A stretch of 64,000 nt of DNA from Pseudomonas nitroreducens (GTDB lineage Bacteria > Pseudomonadota > Gammaproteobacteria > Pseudomonadales > Pseudomonadaceae): NCBI RefSeq assembly GCF_024170165.1, contig NZ_JALJXP010000001.1:62001-126000 (forward strand). The letters run 5' to 3'. A model generated the notes under the pieces. It did not search any database. It was not told the DNA's origin and saw only the letters and a program-made list of their open reading frames with translations. The translations under genes were made by a program, and so were the position numbers. Every line of letters begins with the position of its first letter. Positions within the stretch are counted from its first letter, which is position 1. Shown here piece by piece: positions 55,953 through 64,000 of the stretch.

Positions 55953-56432
55953 ATGGAACCTGGCAACCACCAGCTCAGCATGACCGTCCTGATGACCCCC
56001 GACATGGCCAACTTCTCCGGCAATGTCCACGGAGGCACCCTGCTCAAGTACCTCGACGAAGTCGCCTACGCCTGCGCCAGCCGCTACGCCGGCTATTACG
56101 TGGTGACCCTGTCGGTGGACCAGGTGATCTTCCGCCAGCCGATCCACGTCGGCGAGCTGGTCACCTTCCTCGCCTCGGTGAACTACACCGGCCGCACCTC
56201 CATGGAGATCGGCGTGAAAGTGGTCACCGAGAACATCCGCGAGAAATCCGTGCGCCACACCAACAGCTGCTTCTTCACCATGGTGGCGCTGGACGATGAC
56301 CGCAAGACCATCGAGGTGCCGCAACTGGTGCCGCAGACCAAGGACGAGAAACGTCGTTTTGCCCAGGCCCAGCAGCGTCGGCAGATTCGCCAGGAGCTGG
56401 AACAGCGCTACGCCGAGCTTCGCCACGAATGA
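55953..56432 (+). CDS. YciA-type acyl-CoA thioesterase (hotdog)
   Basis: A 159-aa single-hotdog thioesterase. The segment ANFSGNVHGGTLLKYLDEVAYACASRYAG contains the catalytic Asn/Asp pattern of the YciA/BFIT-like group, followed by VTLSVDQVIFRQPIHVGE and TSMEIGVKV. It hydrolyses acyl-CoA in the cytoplasm; a highly charged C-terminal helix (KDEKRRFAQAQQRRQIRQELEQRY) extends the fold. Independently transcribed. Confidence 0.9.
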   Translation: MEPGNHQLSMTVLMTPDMANFSGNVHGGTLLKYLDEVAYACASRYAGYYVVTLSVDQVIFRQPIHVGELVTFLASVNYTGRTSMEIGVKVVTENIREKSVRHTNSCFFTMVALDDDRKTIEVPQLVPQTKDEKRRFAQAQQRRQIRQELEQRYAELRHE

Positions 56433-56641
56433 CGGACGTTCACGACATTTCCTGAAAAGAAATCCCTCGTGCCGTGGAAATTTCCCAATGCGTCAACAGG
56501 TTACCCTTGCGTGAAAGCAAGGTAGGAATCGATTACTACGCCTAGACTTTTCATACGCGGGTTTGCCCCCGTGACCCACCGTCGAGCGACCCGGTGCTGA
56601 TGCGCAGTCCGGTCGCTCCCTGAGTGCCCGGAGCCCAGACC
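56433..56641 (+). other. Hairpin-rich leader of the YbaL-type gene
   Basis: The 209-bp gap holds several potential stems: CCTTGC/GCAAGG near 56507-56525, CGGG/CCCG near 56560-56574, and GAGCGACCCGG (56584-56594) with CCGGTCGCTC (56609-56618). A -10-like TAGACT occurs at about 56543. If transcription starts there, the leader is about 90 bases and mostly structured. I do not recognise a named riboswitch. Confidence 0.4.
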
Positions 56642-58345
56642 ATGCATCACACCCCATTACTGACCACCCTCGCCGTCGGCTTCGTACTGGCCTTCGTCCT
56701 CGGCGCCCTGGCCAACCGCCTGCGTATCTCGCCGCTGGTGGGCTACCTGCTCGCCGGCGTGCTGGCCGGCCCCTTCACCCCCGGTTATGTCGCCGACCAG
56801 GCGCTGTCCACGGAGATCGCCGAACTGGGCGTGATCCTGCTGATGTTCGGCGTCGGCCTGCACTTCTCGCTGAAAGACCTGCTGTCGGTCAAAGCCATCG
56901 CCATCCCCGGTGCGGTGGTGCAGATCGGCGTCGCCACCCTGCTCGGCCTGGGCCTGGCCTGGATGATGGGCTGGAACTTCGGCGGCGGCCTGGTCTTCGG
57001 CCTCGCCCTGTCGGTGGCCAGTACCGTCGTGCTGCTGCGGGCGCTGGAGCAGCGCCAGCTGATCGACACCAAGCGCGGGCGCATCGCCATCGGCTGGCTG
57101 ATCGTCGAGGACCTCGCCATGGTCCTCACGCTCGTGCTGCTGCCGGCGCTGGCCGGCTCGCTGGGCGGCACCTCCGACGGCGGTGACGGCGGCCTGCTGA
57201 TGCCGATCCTGCTGACCCTGGGCAAAGTCGCCGCCTTCGTCGCGGTGATGATCCTTGGCGGTCGCCGCTTCGTACCCTGGGTGCTGGAGCGCGTGGCCAA
57301 GACCGGCTCGCGCGAACTGTTCACCCTGGCCGTACTGGCCATCGCCCTGGGCATCGCCTACGGTTCGGCGGTGATCTTCGGCGTGTCCTTCGCCCTGGGC
57401 GCCTTCTTCGCCGGGATGATCCTCAACGAGTCCGAGCTAAGCCACGAGGCCGCCGAAAACTCGCTGCCGCTGCGCGACGCCTTCGCCGTGCTGTTCTTCG
57501 TCTCCGTCGGCATGCTGTTCAACCCGGCGATCCTGATCCACGAGCCGCTGCCGGTGCTGGCGACCTTCCTGGTCATCGTCTTCGGCAAGTCGGTGGCGGC
57601 CTACGTCATCGTGCGGATGTTCGGCCACCCCAACAGCACCGCGCTGACCATCGCTGCGAGCCTCGCGCAGATCGGCGAGTTCTCCTTCATCCTGGTCGGC
57701 CTCGGCGTGACCCTGAACCTGCTGCCAGAAGCCGGCCGTGACCTGGTGCTGGCCGGCGCGATCCTGTCGATCCTGGTCAACCCGTTGCTGTTCATCGCCA
57801 TCGACCGCCTGCAGGCGCGCCAGGAGCAGAAAGCCGAGAGCGACCCCGGCGTGGTCCAGGTGGAAGCCCAGGACCTGCCGCCGCCGGTGCTGGAAGAGAA
57901 CCACGCGATCCTCATCGGCCACGGCCGCGTCGGCGCGCTGGTCAGCGAGCGCCTGCGCAAGGACAAGGTCCCGGTGGTGGTGATCGAGGACAAGCGCGAA
58001 AAGGCCGCCGAACTGCGCGAGCATGGGCTCTGCGTGGTGGTCGGCAATGCCGCCAATCCCGATGTCCTGAACCAGGCCAACATCACCTCGGCGCGCTGGC
58101 TGCTGATCGCCATCCCCAACGGCTTCGAGGCCGGGACCATCGCCAGCCATGCACGGGCGATCAATCCGAACCTGGACATCATCGCCCGCGCCCACTTCGA
58201 CGCCGAGGTGGACTACCTGGAGCAGAACGGCGCCAGCCTGGTGATCATGGGCGAGCGGGAAATCGCCCGCGGCATGGTCGAGCGGGTCGAACGCGAAGGT
58301 GCTGCGGCGGCGCCGAACGACGACCACCTGCCGCAGTCGGCCTGA
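56642..58345 (+). CDS. ybaL: YbaL/KefB-type K+(cation):proton antiporter with TrkA-N domain
   Basis: A 567-aa protein. The ATG at 56642 is preferred over one 18 bases earlier. The N-terminal 12-13 helix exchanger domain holds ISPLVGYLLAGVLAGPFTPGY, LGVILLMFGVGLHFSLKDL, LSVASTVVLLRALEQ and ASLAQIGEFSFILVGLG. The C-terminal TrkA-N (RCK) domain starts with HAILIGHGRVGALVSERL, a Rossmann Gly-rich loop, and includes VVVGNAANPDVLNQA. Family members export K+ in exchange for H+, gated by nucleotide or glutathione adducts. It is followed after 4 bp by a YqaA-like gene. Confidence 0.92.
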   Translation: MHHTPLLTTLAVGFVLAFVLGALANRLRISPLVGYLLAGVLAGPFTPGYVADQALSTEIAELGVILLMFGVGLHFSLKDLLSVKAIAIPGAVVQIGVATLLGLGLAWMMGWNFGGGLVFGLALSVASTVVLLRALEQRQLIDTKRGRIAIGWLIVEDLAMVLTLVLLPALAGSLGGTSDGGDGGLLMPILLTLGKVAAFVAVMILGGRRFVPWVLERVAKTGSRELFTLAVLAIALGIAYGSAVIFGVSFALGAFFAGMILNESELSHEAAENSLPLRDAFAVLFFVSVGMLFNPAILIHEPLPVLATFLVIVFGKSVAAYVIVRMFGHPNSTALTIAASLAQIGEFSFILVGLGVTLNLLPEAGRDLVLAGAILSILVNPLLFIAIDRLQARQEQKAESDPGVVQVEAQDLPPPVLEENHAILIGHGRVGALVSERLRKDKVPVVVIEDKREKAAELREHGLCVVVGNAANPDVLNQANITSARWLLIAIPNGFEAGTIASHARAINPNLDIIARAHFDAEVDYLEQNGASLVIMGEREIARGMVERVEREGAAAAPNDDHLPQSA

Positions 58346-58349
58346 CACC

Positions 58350-58934
58350 ATGCTGCGCCGGCTCTACGACTGGACCATGCGCCTGGCGGGGCATCCGCGG
58401 GCGGAGCTGGCGCTGGGCGGGGTGACCTTCGCCGAGAGTTCGTTCTTCCCCATCCCGCCGGACGCGCTGCTGGTGCCCATGGTCCTGGCCAACCGCGCCA
58501 AGGCCTGGCGCTACGCGGCGATCTGCATCATCAGCTCGGTGCTGGGCGGCATTGCCGGCTACTTCATCGGCCTGCTGCTGTTCGAGACGGTGGGCCAGGC
58601 CATCCTCGGCTTCTACGGCCTGCAGGAGAACTTCGCCGAAGTCGCCGAGCGCTACAACGAGCTCGGCTGGCTGATGGTGCTGCTGGGCGGCGGCTTCACC
58701 CCGCTGCCGTACAAGCTGATCACCCTGACCAGCGGCGTGACCCAGCTGGACCTCTGGCTGTTCATCGGCCTGAGCATCGTGGCGCGCACCCTGCGCTTCG
58801 CCGCCACCTGCGCCCTGCTGTTCTGGGCAGGACCTGCGCTGCGCGAGGTCATCGAGAAACGCCTCGGCCTGGCCTTCGGCGTGCTCACCGCGATGGTGGT
58901 GGGCGGGTTGCTGCTGGGCAAGTACATGCTCTGA
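58350..58934 (+). CDS. yqaA: YqaA/DedA-family membrane protein
   Basis: A 194-aa membrane protein with about four to five helices. The VTT/DedA pattern is FAESSFFPIPPDALLVPMVLANRAKAWRYAAI, then GIAGYFIGLLLFETVG and the second motif GGGFTPLPYKLITLTSGVTQ with the conserved acidic/Arg/Pro turns. Members of the wider DedA family are lipid scramblases or transporters needed for membrane homeostasis. It begins 4 bp after the antiporter and is probably co-transcribed. Confidence 0.9.
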   Translation: MLRRLYDWTMRLAGHPRAELALGGVTFAESSFFPIPPDALLVPMVLANRAKAWRYAAICIISSVLGGIAGYFIGLLLFETVGQAILGFYGLQENFAEVAERYNELGWLMVLLGGGFTPLPYKLITLTSGVTQLDLWLFIGLSIVARTLRFAATCALLFWAGPALREVIEKRLGLAFGVLTAMVVGGLLLGKYML

Positions 58935-58947
58935 CACCGAGCCCCCT

Positions 58948-58993
58948 GTAGGAGCGGGCCATGCCCGCGATCGCGCGCATGGCGCGCTCCTAC
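58948..58993. repeat. REP-like inverted repeat
   Basis: Arms GTAGGAGCG and CGCTCCTAC surround smaller palindromes (GGGCCATGCCC, CGCGATCGCG). A compact REP pair of a third subtype, lying between the converging yqaA and pdxY genes. Confidence 0.8.
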
Positions 58994-59014
58994 AGGGGAA
59001 CGCCGATGTGCGGC

Positions 59015-59890
59015 TCAGATCACCCCCAGCTTCACCGCCTCGAACTTCACCCGCGGGTGGGCGATGCGGTCCTGGGCGCGCACCAGTTCCAGCTCATAGC
59101 TGCCGCAGGCCTGGGTTTCCAGCAGCACTTCGTGCACCGCCGCGGCGCAGAATTCGAAGGCAGTGCGCAGGTCATCGCCCAGCAGCAGGCGGGCGAGGAA
59201 CAGTCCGGAAGTCAGGTCGCCCACGCCCACCGGCTGGCGCGGGAAGGCCAGCAGCGGGCGGCGCAGGTGCCAGGTTTCGTCGAGGGTCACCAGCAGCATC
59301 TCGAAGGCATCCGCCGGCTTGCCCGGGTAGTTCAGGTGCTTCACCAGGATCGCCTTCGGGCCGCGCACCAGCAGGCCACGGGCCATGGCGGCGCAGTCTT
59401 CCAGCGAGGTCGGCTGGCGGTCGCAGAAGCTGTCCAGTTCCAGCTGGTTCGGGCACAGGTAGTCGGCCACGGCGGCGGCTTCATGGAGCAGGAACTCGCC
59501 GACTTCCGGAGCGACAATGCAGCCCTTCTCCGGATGGCCCATCACCGGGTCGCAGAGGTACACCGCGCGCGGGTTGACCTCGCGGATGCGGCGCACCGCT
59601 TCGAGGATCGAACGGCCCTGCGCTGCGCTGCCCAGGTAGCCCGAGAGCACCGCGTCGCAGTTGCCCAGCTCGCCGATGGCGGCAATGCCATCCACCAGCG
59701 CGGGAATCTGCTCCGGCGGCAGCACCTGGCCCGTCCAGTGGCCATACTGGGTATGGTTGGAGAACTGCACGGTGTTCAGCGGCCAGACGTTCACCCCGAC
59801 GCGGCGCATGGGGAACTCGGCAGCGCTGTTGCCGGCGTGGCCGAAGACGACGTGGGACTGGATGGCGAGAACGTGGGGAGTGCGCGGCAT
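59015..59890 (-). CDS. pdxY: Pyridoxal kinase PdxY
   Basis: A 291-aa ribokinase-fold enzyme that phosphorylates pyridoxal to PLP in the salvage route. The substrate segment is [27 protein letters not shown]; the Asp-containing stretch [10 protein letters not shown] and the catalytic region [17 protein letters not shown] with GVGD are present. The ATG at 59890 gives the family N-terminus; the longer frame adds 15 unrelated residues. Length is normal. Divergent from the DUF3301 gene by 120 bp. Confidence 0.94.
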   Translation of the reverse strand: MPRTPHVLAIQSHVVFGHAGNSAAEFPMRRVGVNVWPLNTVQFSNHTQYGHWTGQVLPPEQIPALVDGIAAIGELGNCDAVLSGYLGSAAQGRSILEAVRRIREVNPRAVYLCDPVMGHPEKGCIVAPEVGEFLLHEAAAVADYLCPNQLELDSFCDRQPTSLEDCAAMARGLLVRGPKAILVKHLNYPGKPADAFEMLLVTLDETWHLRRPLLAFPRQPVGVGDLTSGLFLARLLLGDDLRTAFEFCAAAVHEVLLETQACGSYELELVRAQDRIAHPRVKFEAVKLGVI

Positions 59891-60010
59891 AACGGTGTCC
59901 TGTTGCAGAATGGGCCAGTATGGGGCGCAATTCACACGCTGTGAACATCCGCCCCTCGCCGCCCGCCGGCGGAGTGAGTAAGCTGGTGCACCGATTCCGA
60001 GGAAGCCGAA

Positions 60011-60499
60011 GTGGACCTGGGCAATCTATTCATTTTCATGCTGGTCATTGCCGGCGCCGCCTGGTGGTGGCGTGCCCATGGCATCCGCGAGCGTGCGCTG
60101 GTCCTGGCCAAGCAGCACTGCGCGCGCGAGGGCGTGGAGCTGCTGGATGACGCCATGGCCCTGCAGCGCTTCCGCTTCCAGCGCGACGGCCGCGGCAACC
60201 TGCGCCTGGCCCGCGAATACGCCTTCGAGTTCACCGCCACCGGGCAGGAACGCTACGCCGGCAGCATCGCCATGTTCGGCCAGCACCTGGGCCGCGTCGA
60301 GCTGGCGCCGTTCCGCATGGAGCCCGAGCAGCGCGCACCGGTTTCCCCGGTCGCCACCTTCCATCCCGCCGCCGCCCCGGTGGACGAGGAAATCGTCGAC
60401 GCGGTGTTCGACGACACTCCGCCGCCGCGCCCCCGTGGCGAAGTGGTGCGCCTGGACGAATGGCGCCGCGCGCACCAGGGCAAGAAGGTCGGCGACTGA
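60011..60499 (+). CDS. DUF3301 membrane-anchored protein
   Basis: A 162-aa protein starting at GTG 60011, with one N-terminal membrane helix ([15 protein letters not shown]) and a soluble domain matching DUF3301 ([59 protein letters not shown]). The C-terminus is Pro-rich and extended. Function unknown. Converges on a DUF7079-like gene, 6 bp between stops. Confidence 0.85.
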   Translation: MDLGNLFIFMLVIAGAAWWWRAHGIRERALVLAKQHCAREGVELLDDAMALQRFRFQRDGRGNLRLAREYAFEFTATGQERYAGSIAMFGQHLGRVELAPFRMEPEQRAPVSPVATFHPAAAPVDEEIVDAVFDDTPPPRPRGEVVRLDEWRRAHQGKKVGD

Positions 60500-60505
60500 G
60501 CGGCT

Positions 60506-60895
60506 TCAGCTCGTTTCGTCTTCAGTCAGCTCACGCAATTCGACGACTCGCGCCAGCACCTGCTGCAGTGGCGCGTTCATCAGCGCACCAACAGTCCTGC
60601 TCAACAGTCGGCAACGCCAGCGATAGAGGAAGGATGCGCGGCGCTGCTGATTGCGCCGGCATTTCTCGAACAGCCAGTCAGGATCAAAGCCGGTCCACTC
60701 GCCCGCGGTCGCCAGGGCGTTGGGGTAGACCACCGGGACCACCTCCAGGCGATAGATGGCTTCCAGCTCGCCCAGGGGAAAATCGCTGACCGCCAGGGTG
60801 CGGGCGATGTAGTTGAGATCGGTCTCGCTCGGCTCGCTATCCAGCCACAGCTCGGACAGCGCCAGCCAGACGGACTCGCGGGCCGGGTCGTTCAT
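60506..60895 (-). CDS. DUF7079-like helical protein
   Basis: A 129-aa protein with the pattern RESVWLALSELWLDSEPSETDLNYIARTLAVSDFPLGELEAIYRLEVVPVVYPN followed by GEWTGFDPDWL, which I associate with the DUF7079 family. The C-terminal half is basic and helical. Its ATG overlaps the stop of the upstream hydrolase gene in an ATGA, so the two are coupled. No function is known. Confidence 0.75.
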   Translation of the reverse strand: MNDPARESVWLALSELWLDSEPSETDLNYIARTLAVSDFPLGELEAIYRLEVVPVVYPNALATAGEWTGFDPDWLFEKCRRNQQRRASFLYRWRCRLLSRTVGALMNAPLQQVLARVVELRELTEDETS

Positions 60896-61770
60896 TCGTG
60901 GCCCAGCAGGAAGCGCGACACGCGCGCGGCGCTGTCTTCGGGGAATTCCTGCATGAAGCAGTGGCCGCCATCGACGCACTGGCCGCTCACCACCGTGTTC
61001 ACTGCACACCAGCGCGCCACCGACTTGGGCACGAACGGGTAGGTGCGCTCGCCGAACAGCACCTGGGTCGGGGTCACCACCTTGGTCAGCGACGGCCACA
61101 GGCGCTTGGGGAACGAGCTGAAGATTTCCGCCTCGCGGCTGGGCCGGCATTTCAGCTCGACGCCCGCCTCGGTGCGCTTCATCGCGTTCTCCACGTAGGC
61201 CCAGAGCGCATCGTCGGTCCAGCCCTTGAAGATGCCGCGGCCGTGCAGGCCGGCATAGGCCGCCTCGCGGTCCGGCCACTGGCTGCGCCGCGAGCGCGCC
61301 TTCTGCACCATGGTGCGGCGCTTGTGCAGGCCGAGCACTTCGGAGAGCGCCATCACGCCGATCATCGCCGGGGTGAACAGCACCGGGTCGAGCAGCACGG
61401 CGCGGCGGAACAGCCCGGGATGACGGCCGAGGATCAAGCTGGTAAGCACGCCGCCAAAGCTGTGCCCGGCGGCGTAATGCGGCACGTCACCGAACACCTT
61501 GCTGCCGGCCTGGAAGGCTTCCACCGCCATCTCGGCATTGCGGTTCCAGCCGTGGAAACGCCCGCCGTGGTCGCTGTCGCCATGGCCCTGCACGTCGCAC
61601 AGCCAGAGGTCGAAATCCTGCGCCAGGACTTTCAGCATCGGCTCGTAGGCGCGGCCGCAGAAACCGTTGCCATGCAGGAAGTGCAGCAACGGTTTGCCGC
61701 TGGGCTCGCTGCGCCAGCCGCGCAGGGTGAAACCGGCGGACCCTTCGTGGGTCCAGGACGACAACTGCAT
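60892..61770 (-). CDS. Alpha/beta hydrolase
   Basis: A 292-aa alpha/beta-hydrolase fold enzyme: oxyanion-hole segment LHFLHGNGFCGRAYEP, nucleophile elbow GHSFGG (Ser near residue 105), and a late His in VDGGHCFMQEFPED. The acid residue is probably in one of the strands after VLFGERTYPF. Substrate unknown. It is translated just ahead of the DUF7079-like gene and is divergent from the sensor kinase gene by 104 bp. Confidence 0.88.
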   Translation of the reverse strand: MQLSSWTHEGSAGFTLRGWRSEPSGKPLLHFLHGNGFCGRAYEPMLKVLAQDFDLWLCDVQGHGDSDHGGRFHGWNRNAEMAVEAFQAGSKVFGDVPHYAAGHSFGGVLTSLILGRHPGLFRRAVLLDPVLFTPAMIGVMALSEVLGLHKRRTMVQKARSRRSQWPDREAAYAGLHGRGIFKGWTDDALWAYVENAMKRTEAGVELKCRPSREAEIFSSFPKRLWPSLTKVVTPTQVLFGERTYPFVPKSVARWCAVNTVVSGQCVDGGHCFMQEFPEDSAARVSRFLLGHE

Positions 61771-61874
61771 CGAAGCTCTCCATCGGGATGCCGGCAGTGT
61801 AGCGAGGCGGCAGGGCGCCGGACCAGCGCGCGGTCGTGCTATTGTCGCCGACCGTTGGTCGAACCCCGTCGAAC

Positions 61875-63638
61875 ATGTCGCCTGCCCGCCCCCTTCGCCT
61901 GCTGCTGATCTGCCTGCTCCTGCTGGCCGGGCTGGTGCTGTCGGTGTTCTGGGCCGGCGAGAAGGCGCGGCAGCGCGCGCTGCTCGCCGAAGCCGAAGCC
62001 GCCCACGAGCAACTGGGCCTCTACGCCAGTTCCCTGCACACCCTGATCGAGCGCTTCCGCAGCATTCCCGCCGTCCTCGCGCTGGACCCGGAACTGCGCG
62101 CCGCCATGCGCGGCCCGGTGACCGGCGAGCTGCAGCACCGGCTCAACCTCAAGCTGCAGCAGATCAATGGCGCCGCGCGCTCCTCGACCCTGGAACTGCT
62201 GGATCACAGCGGCCTCGCCGTGGCCGCCAGCAACTGGAACCTGCCGGTCAGCTACGTTGGCCACAACTACGGCTTCCGCCCCTACTTCCGCCAGACCATC
62301 GCCCAGGGCGCCGGGCGCTTCTACGCGGTCGGCGTGACCAGCGGAATTCCTGGTTATTTTTTGTCCAACGCCCTGCGCGACGACGACGGCACCTTCCTCG
62401 GCGCCATCGTGGTCAAGCTGGAATTCCCCGACCTGGAACGGCAGTGGAGCCAGACCCCGGACGTGGTGCTGGTGAGCGACAGCAAGGGCGTGGTGTTCCT
62501 CGCCAACCATCCGCGCTGGCGCTACCGCGAACTGATGCCGCTGGACGCCGTGGCCCGCGCCGAAATGGCCGACACCCGCCAGTACCACAAGCAGCCGCTC
62601 AGCGCGTTGCCGCACCGGACGCTGGAAAGCCTTGGCGAACACGCACGCATGGTCCGCGTCGACGGCCAGGACATCAGCGGCGACTACCTCTGGCAATCGG
62701 TCGGCCTGCCCGAAGACGACTGGACCCTGCACCTGCTGCGCAATCCCCACGGCGTGCAGTCCGACGTCACCAGCGCACGGCTGGCCGCCGCCGGCGTCTG
62801 GCTGGCGCTGGTGTTCCTCGTGCTCTGGCTGCAGCAACGCCGCCGCCTGGCGCGGCTGCGCCAGCGCAACCAGGAAGAGCTGGAGCGCCTGGTCGAGCAG
62901 CGCACCGCCGCCCTGCGCACCGCCCAGGACGGCCTGGTGCAGGCCGCCAAGCTGGCCGCGCTGGGGCAGATGTCCGCCGCGCTGGCCCACGAAATCAACC
63001 AGCCGCTCACCGCCCAGCGCATGCAGCTGGCCAGCGTGCGCCTGCTGCTCGACGCCGGCCGCCAGGACGACGCCCGCGCCGCGCTGGTGCGCGTGGACGA
63101 GCTGCTCGAACGCATGGCCGCGCTCACCGGCCACCTGAAGACCTTCGCCCGCAAGACCCCCGGCGGCCTGCGCGAGCGCATCGAACTGGGCCACGTGATC
63201 GAACAGGCACTGCAGTTGCTCGCCGTGCGCATCCGCGCCGAAAGCGTCGAGATCAGCCAGGACCTCGACCTGCCCGCCTGGGTACTGGGCGATGCGATCC
63301 GCCTGGAGCAGGTGCTGGTCAACCTGATCCGCAACGCCCTCGACGCGGTGTCCCGCACCGACCCGCCGCAGATCCGCCTGACCCTGCGCCGCGATGGCGA
63401 GCACTGGTGCCTGGAAGTCGCCGACAATGGTCCGGGCATCGACGAAGAACACCTGGCCAGCGTCTTCGACCCCTTCTTCACCACCAAACCGGTGGGCGAA
63501 GGACTGGGCCTGGGGCTGGCGGTATCCTATGGCATCGTCCACGAACTCGGCGGGCGCCTCGGCGCTGCCAACCAGCCCACCGGCGGCGCGGTGTTCCGCC
63601 TGAGCCTGCCGGCCGCCAGCGAAGAAAGAAGACCATGA
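61875..63638 (+). CDS. mifS: Sensor histidine kinase, DctB/MifS-like
   Basis: A 587-aa membrane kinase. The ATG at 61875 gives an N-terminal helix (about 8-28); a periplasmic double-Cache-type sensor (about 30-290, with VSYVGHNYGFRPYFRQTI) follows, then a second helix (about 297-317), a coiled coil, HisKA with phospho-His372 in LAHEINQPLTAQ, and a HATPase (RNALDAV; DNGPGID; GEGLGLGLAVSYG). This layout senses C4/C5 dicarboxylates in DctB; the P. aeruginosa MifS equivalent controls alpha-ketoglutarate use. The regulator gene overlaps its stop by 4 bases. The name is given by context. Confidence 0.85.
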   Translation: MSPARPLRLLLICLLLLAGLVLSVFWAGEKARQRALLAEAEAAHEQLGLYASSLHTLIERFRSIPAVLALDPELRAAMRGPVTGELQHRLNLKLQQINGAARSSTLELLDHSGLAVAASNWNLPVSYVGHNYGFRPYFRQTIAQGAGRFYAVGVTSGIPGYFLSNALRDDDGTFLGAIVVKLEFPDLERQWSQTPDVVLVSDSKGVVFLANHPRWRYRELMPLDAVARAEMADTRQYHKQPLSALPHRTLESLGEHARMVRVDGQDISGDYLWQSVGLPEDDWTLHLLRNPHGVQSDVTSARLAAAGVWLALVFLVLWLQQRRRLARLRQRNQEELERLVEQRTAALRTAQDGLVQAAKLAALGQMSAALAHEINQPLTAQRMQLASVRLLLDAGRQDDARAALVRVDELLERMAALTGHLKTFARKTPGGLRERIELGHVIEQALQLLAVRIRAESVEISQDLDLPAWVLGDAIRLEQVLVNLIRNALDAVSRTDPPQIRLTLRRDGEHWCLEVADNGPGIDEEHLASVFDPFFTTKPVGEGLGLGLAVSYGIVHELGGRLGAANQPTGGAVFRLSLPAASEERRP

Positions 63639-64000
63639 GCGAGACCATTCTTTTCGTCGACGACGAAGCCGCCATCCGCGACGCCGTGCAGCAATGGCTG
63701 CAACTCTCCGGCTTCGAAGTGCGCCTGTGCAGCAGCGCCGACGAGTGCCTGAAAAGCGTCTCCCGCGAGTTGCCCGGCGTGGTCATCAGCGATGTGCGCA
63801 TGCCCGGCACCGACGGCCTGGCGCTGCTCGAACGCCTGCAGCAGATCGACCGCGACCTGCCGGTGATCATGGTCACCGGCCACGGCGACGTGCCCATGGC
63901 GGTGCAGGCGATGCGCCAGGGCGCCTACGACTTCATCGAGAAACCCTTCACCCCCGAGCGCCTGCTCGACAGCCTGCGCCGCGCCCTGGAGAAACGCCGG
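63635..64000 (+). CDS. mifR: NtrC-type response regulator, N-terminal part (MifR-like, partial)
   Basis: The first 122 codons only; the window ends inside the gene. It is a receiver domain with acidic pocket (VDDEAAIRDAV), phospho-Asp53 (VVISDVRMPG), Thr switch (VMVTGHGD) and Lys (IEKPF). The spacing and the AMRQGAYDFIEKPFTPE signature are those of NtrC/DctD-type sigma-54 activators, so an AAA+ and Fis domain should follow. It is coupled to the kinase gene by a 4-base overlap. Confidence 0.9.
   Translation, partial: MSETILFVDDEAAIRDAVQQWLQLSGFEVRLCSSADECLKSVSRELPGVVISDVRMPGTDGLALLERLQQIDRDLPVIMVTGHGDVPMAVQAMRQGAYDFIEKPFTPERLLDSLRRALEKRR

Noticed and set aside
56642-58345. Duplicate of the antiporter at 44319-46079
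   Set aside because: Only the exchanger fold is shared; the C-terminal parts differ (TrkA-N domain versus extra membrane segments), so they are distant paralogues.

Overview
The window comes from a high-GC Pseudomonas chromosome. Gene content, start-site patterns and gene order resemble the P. aeruginosa group: pycB-pycA/pycR, an RpiR regulator facing zwf, trhP, a GGDEF-EAL gene beside uvrD, a GntR/SDR/aminotransferase/glutamine-synthetase cluster, and pdxY followed further on by a MifSR-like pair. The species cannot be fixed from sequence reading alone. No rRNA, tRNA, CRISPR array or transposase was seen.

Layout. 1-8150: tail of a LysR gene, a 7-bp tandem repeat, a DUF2914-type membrane protein, a thioesterase, a HEAT-repeat protein, a YjdM/PhnA zinc-ribbon protein, a large classical autotransporter, a small lipoprotein and a diheme cytochrome c4. 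8189-17007: two-subunit pyruvate carboxylase with its divergent LysR regulator, an RpiR regulator divergent from glucose-6-phosphate dehydrogenase with a perfect palindrome between them, and the tRNA hydroxylation protein TrhP. 17229-20119: a DUF3142 protein coupled to a 725-aa lipoprotein, both of unknown role.

20283-39015 is a compact denitrification supercluster: copper nitrite reductase nirK with nirV, a Crp/Fnr regulator, the iron-sulfur repair protein Ric/YtfE, dnr, a tiny zinc-ribbon membrane protein, norD, norQ-norE-norF, norCB, cytochrome c551 (nirM-like) and nosRZDFYL. Together these reduce nitrite to NO, N2O and N2. Nitrate reductase is not in the window. Five Fnr/Dnr-type boxes lie inside the cluster. 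At four of them a -10-like hexamer begins exactly 30.5 bp from the box centre, so the cluster looks like one Dnr-controlled regulon. It sits between genes that are core in related pseudomonads, which suggests gain or loss as a block.

39009-48135: a GGDEF-EAL protein, uvrD, a CPA2 antiporter, a Tim44-like protein, a SMI1/KNR4 protein and a DUF903 lipoprotein. 48144-55749: a GntR regulator and an SDR gene divergent from an aminotransferase and a glutamine-synthetase-like ligase, with two TGTGATCACA operators between them; a second SDR gene lies beyond a lower-GC insert carrying an acyltransferase. 55953-64000: a hotdog thioesterase, a YbaL-type antiporter with a hairpin-rich leader, a YqaA-like membrane protein, pdxY, a DUF3301 protein, a DUF7079-like protein, an alpha/beta hydrolase, and a sensor kinase with its NtrC-type regulator, the last cut by the window end.

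REP/REPIN-like palindromes occupy many of the spacers. I found no clearly unprecedented system. The best leads are the denitrification regulon with its two different Fnr-type readers, the DUF3142/lipoprotein pair, the amine-type ligase cluster, and the twin 22-bp palindrome repeats.
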